The notes below the pieces were generated by a model. That model searched no databases, was not told the origin of the DNA, and worked only from the letters and a program-made list of their open reading frames with translations. A stretch of DNA of 64,000 bases from JANYHF01 sp963732765 (lineage in GTDB: Bacteria > Pseudomonadota > Alphaproteobacteria > Rhizobiales > Hyphomicrobiaceae), in assembly GCA_963732765.1 (NCBI GenBank), contig CAVTAS010000008.1:372001-436000 (forward strand), in the 5' to 3' direction. Positions 7,976-16,016 of the stretch are shown here, one piece after another (the stretch's first letter is position 1; every line of letters begins with the position of its first letter). Both the position numbers and the translations under genes were made by a program.

Positions 7976-10774
7976 ATGGTCAAATCTTCGCCAATGCCCA
8001 AACAACCGCTTGCGAGCCCCTCATCCATGACCGCCCCGCTTGCCCGGACCCGGACCGCAGCACCGGCCGATCTCGATGCCGCGCTGGCGGTGCTGCTCGA
8101 TCACGCCGGTGGCGATCAGACCAAGCTGCGAACCACATTGCTGGTCCACCTCAAAGCGGTGCTGGCCGATGGCCGACAAGAGGCGCAACAGCAACTCGAC
8201 GCCGATAACAACGGACGCCGCTGCGCCGCCGCCCTTTCGGCCCTGCACGATGGCCTGATCGGGGCACTGTTCCGCCTCGCCTGTAAGGTCTACCATGCCG
8301 GCAATCCGTCGGACGCCCAGCATATGGCGGCGATAGCAACAGGTGGCTATGGCCGTGGCCTGCTGGCCCCGAAATCCGATATCGACTTGCTGTTCCTGCT
8401 CCCCTACAAGCAAACCCCCTGGGGCGAGAGCGTCGCCGAGTTCATGCTCTATATCCTGTGGGACCTCGGCCTCAAGGTCGGCCACGCGACGCGCTCGATC
8501 GACCAATGCATCCAGTTGGCGCGCGCCGATATGACCATTCGAACGTCGCTTCTGGATAGCCGGCACGTCGCCGGAAGTACGGCTCTGGCGGAGGATCTCA
8601 AACGCCGCTTCCGTGCCGAGTTCACGCCGGCCACCGCGCATGCCTTCGTAGAAGCCAAGCTGGCTGAACGCGACGAGCGGCATCGCCGGACCGGCCAGTC
8701 GCGCTATCGGGTCGAGCCGAACATCAAGGACGGCAAGGGCGGCCTGCGCGATCTGCATACGCTGCATTGGCTGGTGCAATATGTCTATGGGCGCGACATT
8801 GGGGTCGCCGGCGAGGCGGGCCTGTTCACGCATACCGAGTACCGCAATTTCCGTCTGTGCGAGGATTTTCTCTGGACGGTGCGCTGCCATCTGCATTTTC
8901 TGACCAACCGGCCGGAAGAGCGCCTGACGTTCGACCTGCAGTCGCCGATTGCCGAAAAGCTCGGCTACAAGGAGCGCGGCGGCCTGCGCACCGTCGAGCG
9001 CTTCATGAAACAATACTTCATGGTCGCACGCGAGGTCGGCGAGCTGACGCTGGCCGCCAGCGCCGCGCTGGAAATGCAGCAGGTGAAGTCCGCGCCGGTG
9101 CTGGAACGACTGCTCGCGCCGCTGAACTGGCGCACCCGCGCCAAGATGCGTCGCACCACCGACTTCCGCGTCGAGAACGGCCGGCTCGACACCGTCAATG
9201 ACGACATCTTCAGGCTCGATCCCGTCAACATCATTCGCTTTTTCCGCCAGGCCGAGGCGTTCGGCGCGCCACTGCATCCAGACGCCGTGCGCCTGCTGCG
9301 CCAGTCGCGCCCGCTGATCGATGACAAGCTTAGGTCCAACCCGGATGCCGCACGCATCTTCCTCGACCTGCTCACCGAGCCCAAGAGCGCCGAACGGGTG
9401 CTGCGGTCCATGAACGAGTCCGGTGTGCTCGGCCGCTACATTCCGGAGTTCGGGCGCATCGTCAGCATGATGCAGTTCAACATGTATCATCACTTTACGG
9501 TTGATGAGCATTCGATCCGCGCTGTGGGGCTGCTGGCGGAGATCGAGCAGGGGACGCTCGGCGACGATCATCCGCTCGCCTCGGAAATCATCAAGCAGGT
9601 GCAGAGCCGGCGTGTGCTTTATCTGGCGGTGCTGCTGCACGATACCGGCAAACGCCTGGAGGGCGATCACTCGGTGACCGGCGCTGCCATCGCGCGCGAC
9701 GTGGCGCCGCGGCTCGGATTCTCGCCGGCCGAGACCGAGACGGTGGCCTGGTTGATCGAACAGCATCTCACCATGTCGATCTATGCGCAGAGCCGCGATC
9801 TTTCCGATCCCAAGACCATCAGCGATTTTGCCGCCATCGTGCAAAGCCCGGAGCGGCTGCGCCTGCTTCTGATCCTGACCGTGGCCGACATTCGCGCCGT
9901 TGGGCCGGGCGTCTGGAACGGCTGGAAAGGGCAGTTGCTGCGCACACTGTACTTTGAAACCGAACCGGTGCTGGCGGGCGGCCATACCAAGCTGGGCCAG
10001 CGCTCGCGTGTCGGCGAGGCGCAGGCCGGGCTGCGCGCCACGCTCAACGATTGGCCTACAGCCGATATGGATCGCGTTGTCGCCCGCCTGCCGGCGGCCT
10101 ATTGGTTGCGCACCGATGCCGCACATCAGGTCGAGCACGCCCGGCTGTTGCGCGATACCGAAGCGGCGGGCAAGCGCTACGCTTATCAGACGCGGACGGA
10201 CAAATTCACCGCCGTCACCGAGTTGACGGTGCTGGCCTCGGATGCGCCGCGGCTCCTCTCCTTGTTCGCTGGCGCCTGCGCGGCCACCGGCGCCAATATC
10301 ATGGGCGCGAGCATCTCGACGACGACGGACGATATGGCGCTCGACACCTTTCTCATCAAGCGCGAGTTGGACGAGGAGGACGAATTGCGCCTGGCCGCCC
10401 GCATCGGCGAGACCATCGGCAAGTTGCTGGACGGCAGCCTCGCCATCGATGAAGTCATGGCGCGCCGCCGTCCGGCCAAGAGCCGCGCCGCCGCGTTCCG
10501 GTTGCTGCCCGAAGTGGTGATCAACAATCAGATGTCGGATCGCTTCACCGTTATCGAGGTATCGGGGCTGGACCGTCCGGGGCTGCTCTACGACCTGACC
10601 AGTGCGCTATCGGACCTCGGACTGGACATCAACTCCGCGCATATCGCGACCTACGGCGAGCGTGCGGTGGACGTGTTCTACGTTACGGATTTGCAGGGCG
10701 CGCAGGTGTCCGACGAGGAGCGCGAGGAGCGGATACGGCGACGGCTGGCGGGGGTATTTGCGGTGGCAGGTTAG
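7976..10774 (+). CDS. glnD: [Protein-PII] uridylyltransferase/uridylyl-removing enzyme
   Basis: This 932-residue protein senses glutamine and adds or removes UMP on PII proteins, controlling nitrogen assimilation. The nucleotidyltransferase site is GGYGRGLLAPKSDIDLL, with Gly123-Gly124 and Asp135/Asp137. The HD hydrolase motif VLLHDTGKRLEGDHS lies near residue 555. Two ACT domains, which bind glutamine, occupy roughly residues 740-820 and 855-930 (DRFTVIEVSGLDRPGLLYDLT). Length and domain order match alphaproteobacterial GlnD. The ATG at 7976 is preceded by GGGGAGG at 7957-7963. A later ATG at residue 19 is possible. It stands alone, with an acyltransferase gene downstream. Confidence 0.97.
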   Translation: MVKSSPMPKQPLASPSSMTAPLARTRTAAPADLDAALAVLLDHAGGDQTKLRTTLLVHLKAVLADGRQEAQQQLDADNNGRRCAAALSALHDGLIGALFRLACKVYHAGNPSDAQHMAAIATGGYGRGLLAPKSDIDLLFLLPYKQTPWGESVAEFMLYILWDLGLKVGHATRSIDQCIQLARADMTIRTSLLDSRHVAGSTALAEDLKRRFRAEFTPATAHAFVEAKLAERDERHRRTGQSRYRVEPNIKDGKGGLRDLHTLHWLVQYVYGRDIGVAGEAGLFTHTEYRNFRLCEDFLWTVRCHLHFLTNRPEERLTFDLQSPIAEKLGYKERGGLRTVERFMKQYFMVAREVGELTLAASAALEMQQVKSAPVLERLLAPLNWRTRAKMRRTTDFRVENGRLDTVNDDIFRLDPVNIIRFFRQAEAFGAPLHPDAVRLLRQSRPLIDDKLRSNPDAARIFLDLLTEPKSAERVLRSMNESGVLGRYIPEFGRIVSMMQFNMYHHFTVDEHSIRAVGLLAEIEQGTLGDDHPLASEIIKQVQSRRVLYLAVLLHDTGKRLEGDHSVTGAAIARDVAPRLGFSPAETETVAWLIEQHLTMSIYAQSRDLSDPKTISDFAAIVQSPERLRLLLILTVADIRAVGPGVWNGWKGQLLRTLYFETEPVLAGGHTKLGQRSRVGEAQAGLRATLNDWPTADMDRVVARLPAAYWLRTDAAHQVEHARLLRDTEAAGKRYAYQTRTDKFTAVTELTVLASDAPRLLSLFAGACAATGANIMGASISTTTDDMALDTFLIKRELDEEDELRLAARIGETIGKLLDGSLAIDEVMARRRPAKSRAAAFRLLPEVVINNQMSDRFTVIEVSGLDRPGLLYDLTSALSDLGLDINSAHIATYGERAVDVFYVTDLQGAQVSDEEREERIRRRLAGVFAVAG

Positions 10775-10865
10775 TGCTCCGTTCGAGGCCCACGGCTTGG
10801 CGTTGGCACGATCCCTGCAAACCTGTCGACGCATCCCATGTCAGCCGACGCCAGGACCCCCAATT

Positions 10866-12062
10866 GTGATCAGCACATTCGCCGCTTTCTCCGCTCCGGC
10901 CCGCCGCCTCGACGACATCCTTGCTCCCGACAGCAACAATTTCGGCCTGCTCCGCCTGATTGCCGCTGTCGCCGTTGTCGTCTCGCATAGCGTGCACCTG
11001 GCCGGAGCGCCCGAAAGCGCCGAGCCGCTGGCTGCCGCGACCGGTTATTCGCTGGGCATGCACGCGGTGCACATGTTCTTTACAATCTCGGGCGTGCTGA
11101 TTGCGGCCAGCCTCGTGCGCTCAGCGTCCTTGCGCGTCTATTTCGAATCGCGGGCGCTGCGGCTGTTGCCGGCGTTGATCGTCTGCGTGCTGCTGACCGC
11201 GCTGGTGCTGGGGCCGCTCCTATCGACCGTACCGGTCCTGTCCTATCTCCGTGACGGAAGCCTATGGCGCTATATCGCCGTCACTCTTGGTTTGATCACC
11301 GCAAATGCGCCATTGCCGGGACTGTTTGCGAGCAATCCTGTGCCCGGTATTGTCAACCTGCCACTCTGGACCTTGAAGTACGAGGCCATGTGCTATGCGG
11401 GCCTGGCCGTGTTGGGCGTTGCCGGCCTGATGCGCTCGCCGCGGCTGGCCACCATGGCGTTGACCCCCCTGCTGCTGGCCTGGGTCGCTGTTGCGGCGTT
11501 TCCGGACAGCCTGGCGGTGAGCGGAACGATGGAATCGTTCCTGCGCCTCGCCTTTTCGTTCGGCCTTGGCACCCTCGCCTACCTCTGGCGCGATCGCCTG
11601 ATGCTGCATTGGTACGGCGTCGTTGGGGCCCTGTTCGGTGTTGCGGTGCTGCTGGGCACGCCGCTACAGGGGCCGGCCACCCAGGTATTCGTCGCTTATG
11701 CAACGCTTTGGGCGGCCAGTCTGCCGGTTGGCCGGCTGGGTGCGCTGCCGCGCAAGAACGACCTCAGCTACGGCGTCTACATCTATGACTGGGTGATCGC
11801 TCAATCGCTGCTGACGATCTGGCCGGGGCTGTCGCAACCCGTCCTGCTGGCGGCGACCCTGGGCCTGGTGCTGCCGGTGGCGGCGCTGTCCTGGTTCCTG
11901 ATCGAGAAGCCGGCGCTGGGTTGGAAGCGCACGCGCGCTGAGGCGCCGGTCGAGCCCGCCGAGACGCCCGCCGAAGTTGTGATCGAGCTTCCCGAGTTCC
12001 CCACGGTCGGCCCGGCCCGGGACCGCCTGGTCCGCATCGCCCGCCAATCGGTTGCGGCCTAA
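10866..12062 (+). CDS. Acyltransferase 3 (OafA/YrhL-like) membrane protein
   Basis: The product is about 398 residues with roughly ten membrane segments. It has the acyltransferase-3 signature, an early NNFGLLRLIAAVAVVVSHSVHL with the catalytic-type His, followed by FFTISGVLIAASL, and SYGVYIYDWVI near the end. These enzymes acylate cell-surface sugars in the inner membrane. The frame runs back into glnD, but homology begins just before the NFGLLRL motif, so GTG 10866 is the likely start. There is no strong ribosome site. A proline/glutamate-rich cytosolic tail closes the protein. The substrate is unknown. Confidence 0.85.
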   Translation: MISTFAAFSAPARRLDDILAPDSNNFGLLRLIAAVAVVVSHSVHLAGAPESAEPLAAATGYSLGMHAVHMFFTISGVLIAASLVRSASLRVYFESRALRLLPALIVCVLLTALVLGPLLSTVPVLSYLRDGSLWRYIAVTLGLITANAPLPGLFASNPVPGIVNLPLWTLKYEAMCYAGLAVLGVAGLMRSPRLATMALTPLLLAWVAVAAFPDSLAVSGTMESFLRLAFSFGLGTLAYLWRDRLMLHWYGVVGALFGVAVLLGTPLQGPATQVFVAYATLWAASLPVGRLGALPRKNDLSYGVYIYDWVIAQSLLTIWPGLSQPVLLAATLGLVLPVAALSWFLIEKPALGWKRTRAEAPVEPAETPAEVVIELPEFPTVGPARDRLVRIARQSVAA

Positions 12063-12076
12063 CGCAGAAAATTACC

Positions 12077-12473
12077 AGCCGGCCTGTAAGCCGGGTTCTG
12101 TACGGCGGGGTTGCCCCCGCGCGACGGCCATTCCTCTAGGGCCTGCGTTGCCGCAGGTCTCAAGCAACCAACCCGGGCGGCCGGCGCCGCATGCGCGCGC
12201 TGGCGTCCACCGGCAAGCCGATGAACTCCGTGCCGCCCCTATTCGGTCTTGCTCCCGGTGGGGTTTGCCCTGCCACGTCTGTTACCAGACGCGCGGTGCG
12301 CTCTTACCGCACCTTTTCACCCTTACCCGGGTCGCAACCCGGGCGGTTCGATCTCTGTGGCACTGTCCCTGGGGTCGCCCCCGCCGGACGTTATCCGGCA
12401 CCGTGCATGCGTGGAGCCCGGACTTTCCTCCCCGATTCGCGTGAAGCGAACCGCGGCGGCCGTCCGGCCGGCT
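12077..12473 (-). ncRNA. rnpB: RNase P RNA
   Basis: On the minus strand this about 397-base region has the hallmarks of bacterial class A RNase P RNA. The GAGGAAAGTCCGGGCTCC block is near the 5' end. ACAGAACCCGGCTTA is near the 3' end. P1 is formed by AGCCGGCC (12466-12473) pairing with GGCCGGCT (12077-12084). There are many GC-rich helices between. It forms the catalytic part of the enzyme that trims tRNA 5' ends. A good promoter lies immediately upstream at 12484-12511. Ends are set by P1 and may be off by a few bases. Confidence 0.93.
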
Positions 12474-12483
12474 GGTGGGCCGA

Positions 12484-12511
12484 GAAATATTCTCAATCGC
12501 GCGCCTGTCAA
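12484..12511 (-). promoter_or_regulatory. rnpB promoter
   Basis: On the minus strand a perfect -35 box TTGACA (12506-12511) is followed after 16 bases by TATTTC (12484-12489), a fair -10 box. Initiation 6-8 bases further would start the transcript at about 12476, next to the P1 helix of RNase P RNA. This fits a housekeeping sigma-70-type promoter. Confidence 0.65.
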
Positions 12512-12608
12512 GGCGGATTGCCCGGCCGGCTGTGCCAGATCGTTACAATTCGTTGAAAGTTTTCGACAATTTCAGGCGCTGGCGTTGGCACTTCGTCCAA
12601 CAAAGTAA

Positions 12609-12630
12609 AGGGTCAGCGCGTTTTGACCCT
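12609..12630. promoter_or_regulatory. Operator-like inverted repeat upstream of the RTX gene
   Basis: AGGGTCA (12609-12615) and TGACCCT (12624-12630) form a perfect 7-base dyad with an 8-base spacer, about 97 bases before the RTX start codon. The right arm overlaps TTGACC (12623-12628), which could be a -35 box with a weak TTAGGT at 12647-12652. The arrangement suggests repressor control of the RTX promoter. No regulator gene is adjacent. Confidence 0.4.
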
Positions 12631-12726
12631 CACAAGGCCCCTCGCGTTAGGTTTCTTTTTACCCGGCTCCAGCAGATTGGCGGGTGAGCAGGCCAACTAT
12701 TCGCATACAACGAGGAGCAAACTACC

Positions 12727-14592
12727 ATGGCGACTAAGAAGGGCACTTCTGCCAACGACACGATTTCGGGCGCAACGACCGACACGACCATTTTCGGTTA
12801 CAACGGCAATGACACCATCACGACCCTGATCACCACGGGCACGGGCCCGGTGATTTACGGCGGCGGCGGCAACGACAAGATCACCACCACGGGCGCCAAG
12901 GACCGTCTGTTCGGCGGCGACGGCTCGGACACGATCAACTCGGGCGCCGGCAACGACAAGGACGACGGCGGCAACGGCAACGACGTGATCACGTCGGGCG
13001 ACGGCAACGACTATGTGCTCGGCAACGTCGGCAATGACACCCTCGTCGGTGGTTCGGGCATGCAGACGGTATATGGCGGCGCAGGCAACGACTATATCGG
13101 CGCCGGCACCGACGCTACGGCGACCAACAAGCATTACTTCTACGGTATGACTGGCGCTGACACCATCAATGCCAACGTCAACGCTGCAGACGATCCGGTA
13201 GTCGGACTGACCGCGACGACGGGCTCGGTCGGCCTGAACTATCTCTATGGTGGCGCAGACAACGACAAGCTGATCGGCAGTGTCAGCGGCTATGACACCA
13301 TCAACGGCGGCGCTGGCACCAACACCATTGTTGGCGGTGGCGCATTGACGGGCGGTCTTTCCACGGGCGCCTCGGACGGTGCCAATCATGCCCGTGAAAC
13401 CGTCAGCTACCTTACGGTCGGCAAAGGCGCGGCCGACGCTACGCTCGGCGGCTTTACCGGCGCGACAGTGAATCTGAATTCGGCGACCGGTTCGGCGTCG
13501 GCAACCTGGACCGTTTCGACGACCACCTACACGGTCACCGACACGATCACCAACGTCGATCACGCCATCGGCACAGGCTACAATGACACCATCACCGGCA
13601 ATCTGTTCGGCAACAAGCTCAATGGTGGTCTCGGTCGCGATGCGCTCGACAGCGGCGGCACCAGCACCAACATCAGCGCAGGCTCAGCCAACGCTGGCAA
13701 CGACACCCTGTTGGGCGGTTACGGCCACGACACCATCACGATGCACAACGGCACGGGCACGGACATCAGCATTGATGGCGGCGTCGGCACAGACACGCTG
13801 AACTTCGCCAACATCAACAACTTGTCCACCATTGCCGTCGGCGCGGGCGCTGGCAACATCCCGGCTGCTCCGTCGGGTACCTACACTGCGGCTTCAGTCA
13901 ACGGCGTCTATCTGAACCTGTCGTCCACTTTCGGCGTCGTCAACGGCACCCTCGCTGACAACATGCTCGGCAATGCCGGTTCGGGCAAAGTTACGGCGAT
14001 CGAGAAGGTTGTCGGCTCGGACTACAAGGACTACTTCGTCTCGGTTGGCGCCGCCACGATCGACGGTGGTGCCGGCGACGACACCATTGTGTCCGCGCAG
14101 GGTGGCAACGGCATCAACGTGTTGAAGGGCGGCGCAGGCGCCAATGTCTATGACGGCACCAGTTCTGGCTTCAAGGACTACTTCGGTGTCGGCAATATGT
14201 CCGGTGAAGTTGATACCATCTACGGTTTCAACAACGGCAGCGCGGCCCAGGGCGACAAGCTCTACGTCGACATCAGCGAGTATGCCAGCGCGACAGCGGG
14301 CAATCATGCTCTCACGGCTGGTTCGTACACCTCGACCACCGTCGGCACGACGACGACCTATGCCCTGAATTCGACGCAGGTCACCGTACAGGCTACGGGA
14401 CACGCTGTCGCCGCCAACGCGAACTCGCAGTTCGTGCTCGATCAGTCGAACGGCTCGCTGTGGTTCGACGCCGACGGAAATGCCGCCGGTGCCGCAGTGC
14501 AGGTTGCTACGCTGCATGCCAACACGTTTACGGCTCACACCGGACTTTCGGGCCTGACCATCAACTCGACCGACTTTATCCTGGTGGCCTAA
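12727..14592 (+). CDS. RTX-repeat calcium-binding protein, predicted type I secreted
   Basis: The 621-residue protein is made of glycine/aspartate-rich nonapeptide repeats of the GGxGxDxhx type, densest at residues about 30-130 (for example GGGGNDKIT, GGDGSDTIN, GNGNDVIT, GGAGNDYIG) and again in the middle. These fold into calcium-binding beta-rolls outside the cell. It has no N-terminal signal peptide, no cysteine, and ends ...GLTINSTDFILVA, the hydrophobic tail typical of type I secretion substrates. The ribosome site GAGGAG sits 9 bases before ATG 12727. No enzymatic domain is visible, so an adhesin or surface-layer-like role is inferred. No type I transporter genes are nearby. It is divergent from rnpB. 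Confidence 0.9.
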   Translation: MATKKGTSANDTISGATTDTTIFGYNGNDTITTLITTGTGPVIYGGGGNDKITTTGAKDRLFGGDGSDTINSGAGNDKDDGGNGNDVITSGDGNDYVLGNVGNDTLVGGSGMQTVYGGAGNDYIGAGTDATATNKHYFYGMTGADTINANVNAADDPVVGLTATTGSVGLNYLYGGADNDKLIGSVSGYDTINGGAGTNTIVGGGALTGGLSTGASDGANHARETVSYLTVGKGAADATLGGFTGATVNLNSATGSASATWTVSTTTYTVTDTITNVDHAIGTGYNDTITGNLFGNKLNGGLGRDALDSGGTSTNISAGSANAGNDTLLGGYGHDTITMHNGTGTDISIDGGVGTDTLNFANINNLSTIAVGAGAGNIPAAPSGTYTAASVNGVYLNLSSTFGVVNGTLADNMLGNAGSGKVTAIEKVVGSDYKDYFVSVGAATIDGGAGDDTIVSAQGGNGINVLKGGAGANVYDGTSSGFKDYFGVGNMSGEVDTIYGFNNGSAAQGDKLYVDISEYASATAGNHALTAGSYTSTTVGTTTTYALNSTQVTVQATGHAVAANANSQFVLDQSNGSLWFDADGNAAGAAVQVATLHANTFTAHTGLSGLTINSTDFILVA

Positions 14593-14646
14593 GCCGGCCA
14601 ATTTTCCCGGAGGGCCTCCGCCGCCCGGGATCTGCTCCTCGTAAGA

Positions 14647-14684
14647 CGCGAGGGCTCGGAGCAATCCGGGCCCTCGCGCTGTTT
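14647..14684 (+). terminator. Rho-independent terminator after the RTX gene
   Basis: A 14-base-pair stem (14647-14660 with 14665-14678, one G-T pair) closes a GCAA tetraloop and is followed by GCTGTTTT-type sequence on the plus strand. It lies 55 bases after the RTX stop codon and separates that gene from the tRNA promoter. Confidence 0.8.
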
Positions 14685-14697
14685 TGCTGGGCGGCGC

Positions 14698-14726
14698 TTG
14701 ACACGGCCCCGCCCCACCCCCTATCT
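14698..14726 (+). promoter_or_regulatory. tRNA-Val promoter
   Basis: A perfect TTGACA (14698-14703) and CTATCT (14721-14726) are separated by 17 bases. Expected initiation near 14733 is about 10 bases before the mature tRNA 5' end at 14743. Confidence 0.6.
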
Positions 14727-14742
14727 GGCGGGCGACTGGAAC

Positions 14743-14818
14743 GGGCGCGTAGCTCAGCGGTACGAGCATTCGCTTCACACGCGAGGGGTCGCAGGTTCAA
14801 TCCCTGCCGCGCCCACCA
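14743..14818 (+). tRNA. tRNA-Val (anticodon CAC)
   Basis: A full cloverleaf can be drawn. The acceptor stem is GGGCGCG/CGCGCCC. The D arm is GCTC...GAGC. The anticodon stem is TTCGC/GCGAG around loop TTCACAC with anticodon CAC. The T arm is GCAGG/CCTGC with TTCAATC. The discriminator A and CCA end are encoded (14815-14818). It reads GTG codons. A promoter lies directly upstream and the minus-strand small gene overlaps its 3' half. Confidence 0.97.
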
Positions 14819-15057
14819 GTTTCCCCTTGAATCATAACATCTTCGAGCAAGCCCAAGCGATTGAGCGTCACGCGTGGGTCCTCGCGGTCGAGGGGCGAGC
14901 AGGTGCGGTAGACTTCCAATGTCGCCGCGCCGATCATGCCGCGCTGATAGAAGTACATCGCCGCCGCATAGCGCACGCGGCCCGATCCCGGAACATCCGT
15001 CGGGGCGGTGAGCAAGGCCAGCTGCCGATCGTCTTCGTCGGATGTGATGGCGATCAT
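14797..15057 (-). CDS. Small conserved hypothetical protein
   Basis: ATG 15057 (ribosome site AGGAAC 9 bases upstream) opens an 86-residue frame. Its centre, GRVRYAAAMYFYQRGMIGAATLEVYRTCSPLDREDPRVTL, looks like a compact helical conserved domain, with a single Cys at 53. I do not recognise a named family. The longer frame running on upstream is a shadow of the Pot permease. Its last 7 or so codons and stop lie antisense to the 3' half of tRNA-Val, so the tail GETGGRGRD is probably not conserved. Confidence 0.6.
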   Translation of the reverse strand: MIAITSDEDDRQLALLTAPTDVPGSGRVRYAAAMYFYQRGMIGAATLEVYRTCSPLDREDPRVTLNRLGLLEDVMIQGETGGRGRD

Positions 15058-15090
15058 GATTTTGTTCCTGTGGCACGGCGCCAAATTGGC

Positions 15091-15157
15091 AGGGGCGGCT
15101 TGCGGCCGCCCGCGGGCAACCGGACCGGTTGCTCGCGGGCGGCCGCAAGCCGCCCCT
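15091..15157. repeat. 67-base near-perfect palindrome
   Basis: Arms 15091-15123 and 15125-15157 pair over 33 base pairs with a single G-T wobble, around a one-base centre. The outer ends are AGGGGCGG/CCGCCCCT. The element lies 20 bases after the potI-like stop codon and 34 bases before the small gene start, so on RNA it would form a very stable hairpin at the 3' end of the long minus-strand operon. It may be a REP-type or MITE-like repeat used as a transcript end. Confidence 0.8.
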
Positions 15158-15176
15158 ACGCGTCGAGCCTTCCCCC

Positions 15177-16016
15177 TTACCCATTCGCCTTGGCCGCCGC
15201 CTGCATTTCCCGCTCGCGCTGCGCCTCGGCGCGGCTCATAAGGTAGCCCGCGATCCCTACGCCCACCGCCACCGTCAGCACAATGATGCTCGCCAGCGCG
15301 TTGATATCCGGCGTTACCCCAAGCCGCACCTTGCTCCAGATCAGGATCGGCAGCGTGGTCGCGCCCGGCCCGGTGGTGAAACTGGTGATCACCAGATCGT
15401 CGATCGAGATCGTGAAGGCCAGCAGCCAGCCCGACAGGATGGCCGGCGCGATGATCGGCAGCGTCACGTCCTTCAGCACCTGCCAGGGCTTGCTTCCTAA
15501 GTCGAGCGCCGCCTCCTCGATCGATATGTCTACGGACGACAGCCGCGCCTGCACGATGGTGGTGACATAGGTCATCGAGAACGTGATGTGAGCGAGCGTG
15601 ATGGTGGTGAAGCCGCGCTGGCCCGGCCAGCCGATGTATTGGGCCATCAGGATGAACATCATCAGCGCTGATATGCCGGTGATGACTTCGGGCATGATGA
15701 GCGGCGCGGTGACCAGGCCAGTGAAGAATGTGCGACCGGGGAAATAGCGAAAGCGAGCGAGCGCGATGCCCGCCATGGTGCCGAGGATGGTCGCGATGGT
15801 GGCGCTGACCACGGCGATTTCCAGCGACAGGATGGCCGCGTTCATGATCTGCGCGTTCTGGAACAGCTTGCCGTACCACTCGGTCGAAAAGCCGCCCCAC
15901 ACGGTCGCGAGCCGCGACTTGTTGAACGAGAACACGATCATGGACAGGATCGGGATATAGAAGAACGCCAGCCCGAACGCCAGGCAGCTGAGCAGAAAGG
16001 TCGGGCGGCGGTTCAT
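15177..16016 (-). CDS. ABC transporter permease, PotI/spermidine-putrescine type
   Basis: This 279-residue inner-membrane protein has about six membrane segments and the binding-protein-dependent permease loop EEAALDLGSKPWQVLKDVTLPIIAPAI, which contacts the ATPase. Its sequence, including PEVITGISALM and the C-terminal charged tail, matches PotI-type permeases for polyamines and related cations. The start at 16016 overlaps the upstream permease stop in an ATGA. It is the last gene of the operon that runs down from 26158, so its true cargo is probably the substrate of that pathway rather than putrescine. Confidence 0.92.
   Translation of the reverse strand: MNRRPTFLLSCLAFGLAFFYIPILSMIVFSFNKSRLATVWGGFSTEWYGKLFQNAQIMNAAILSLEIAVVSATIATILGTMAGIALARFRYFPGRTFFTGLVTAPLIMPEVITGISALMMFILMAQYIGWPGQRGFTTITLAHITFSMTYVTTIVQARLSSVDISIEEAALDLGSKPWQVLKDVTLPIIAPAILSGWLLAFTISIDDLVITSFTTGPGATTLPILIWSKVRLGVTPDINALASIIVLTVAVGVGIAGYLMSRAEAQREREMQAAAKANG

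Noticed and set aside
8021..10138. 705-codon minus-strand open frame
   Set aside because: Lies wholly antisense to glnD, whose domains are unmistakable. Long shadows are normal at this GC content.
10602..10865. N-terminal extension of the acyltransferase frame
   Set aside because: Overlaps the last ACT domain of glnD and lacks acyltransferase similarity. A start near 10866 is used instead.
12191..12608. Several plus-strand frames of 100-130 codons
   Set aside because: They overlap RNase P RNA and its promoter and are products of its GC-rich helices.
12697..14778. Two minus-strand frames opposite the RTX gene
   Set aside because: Antisense to strongly repetitive coding DNA. Valine/alanine-rich output is an artefact of GGX-GAC repeats read backwards.
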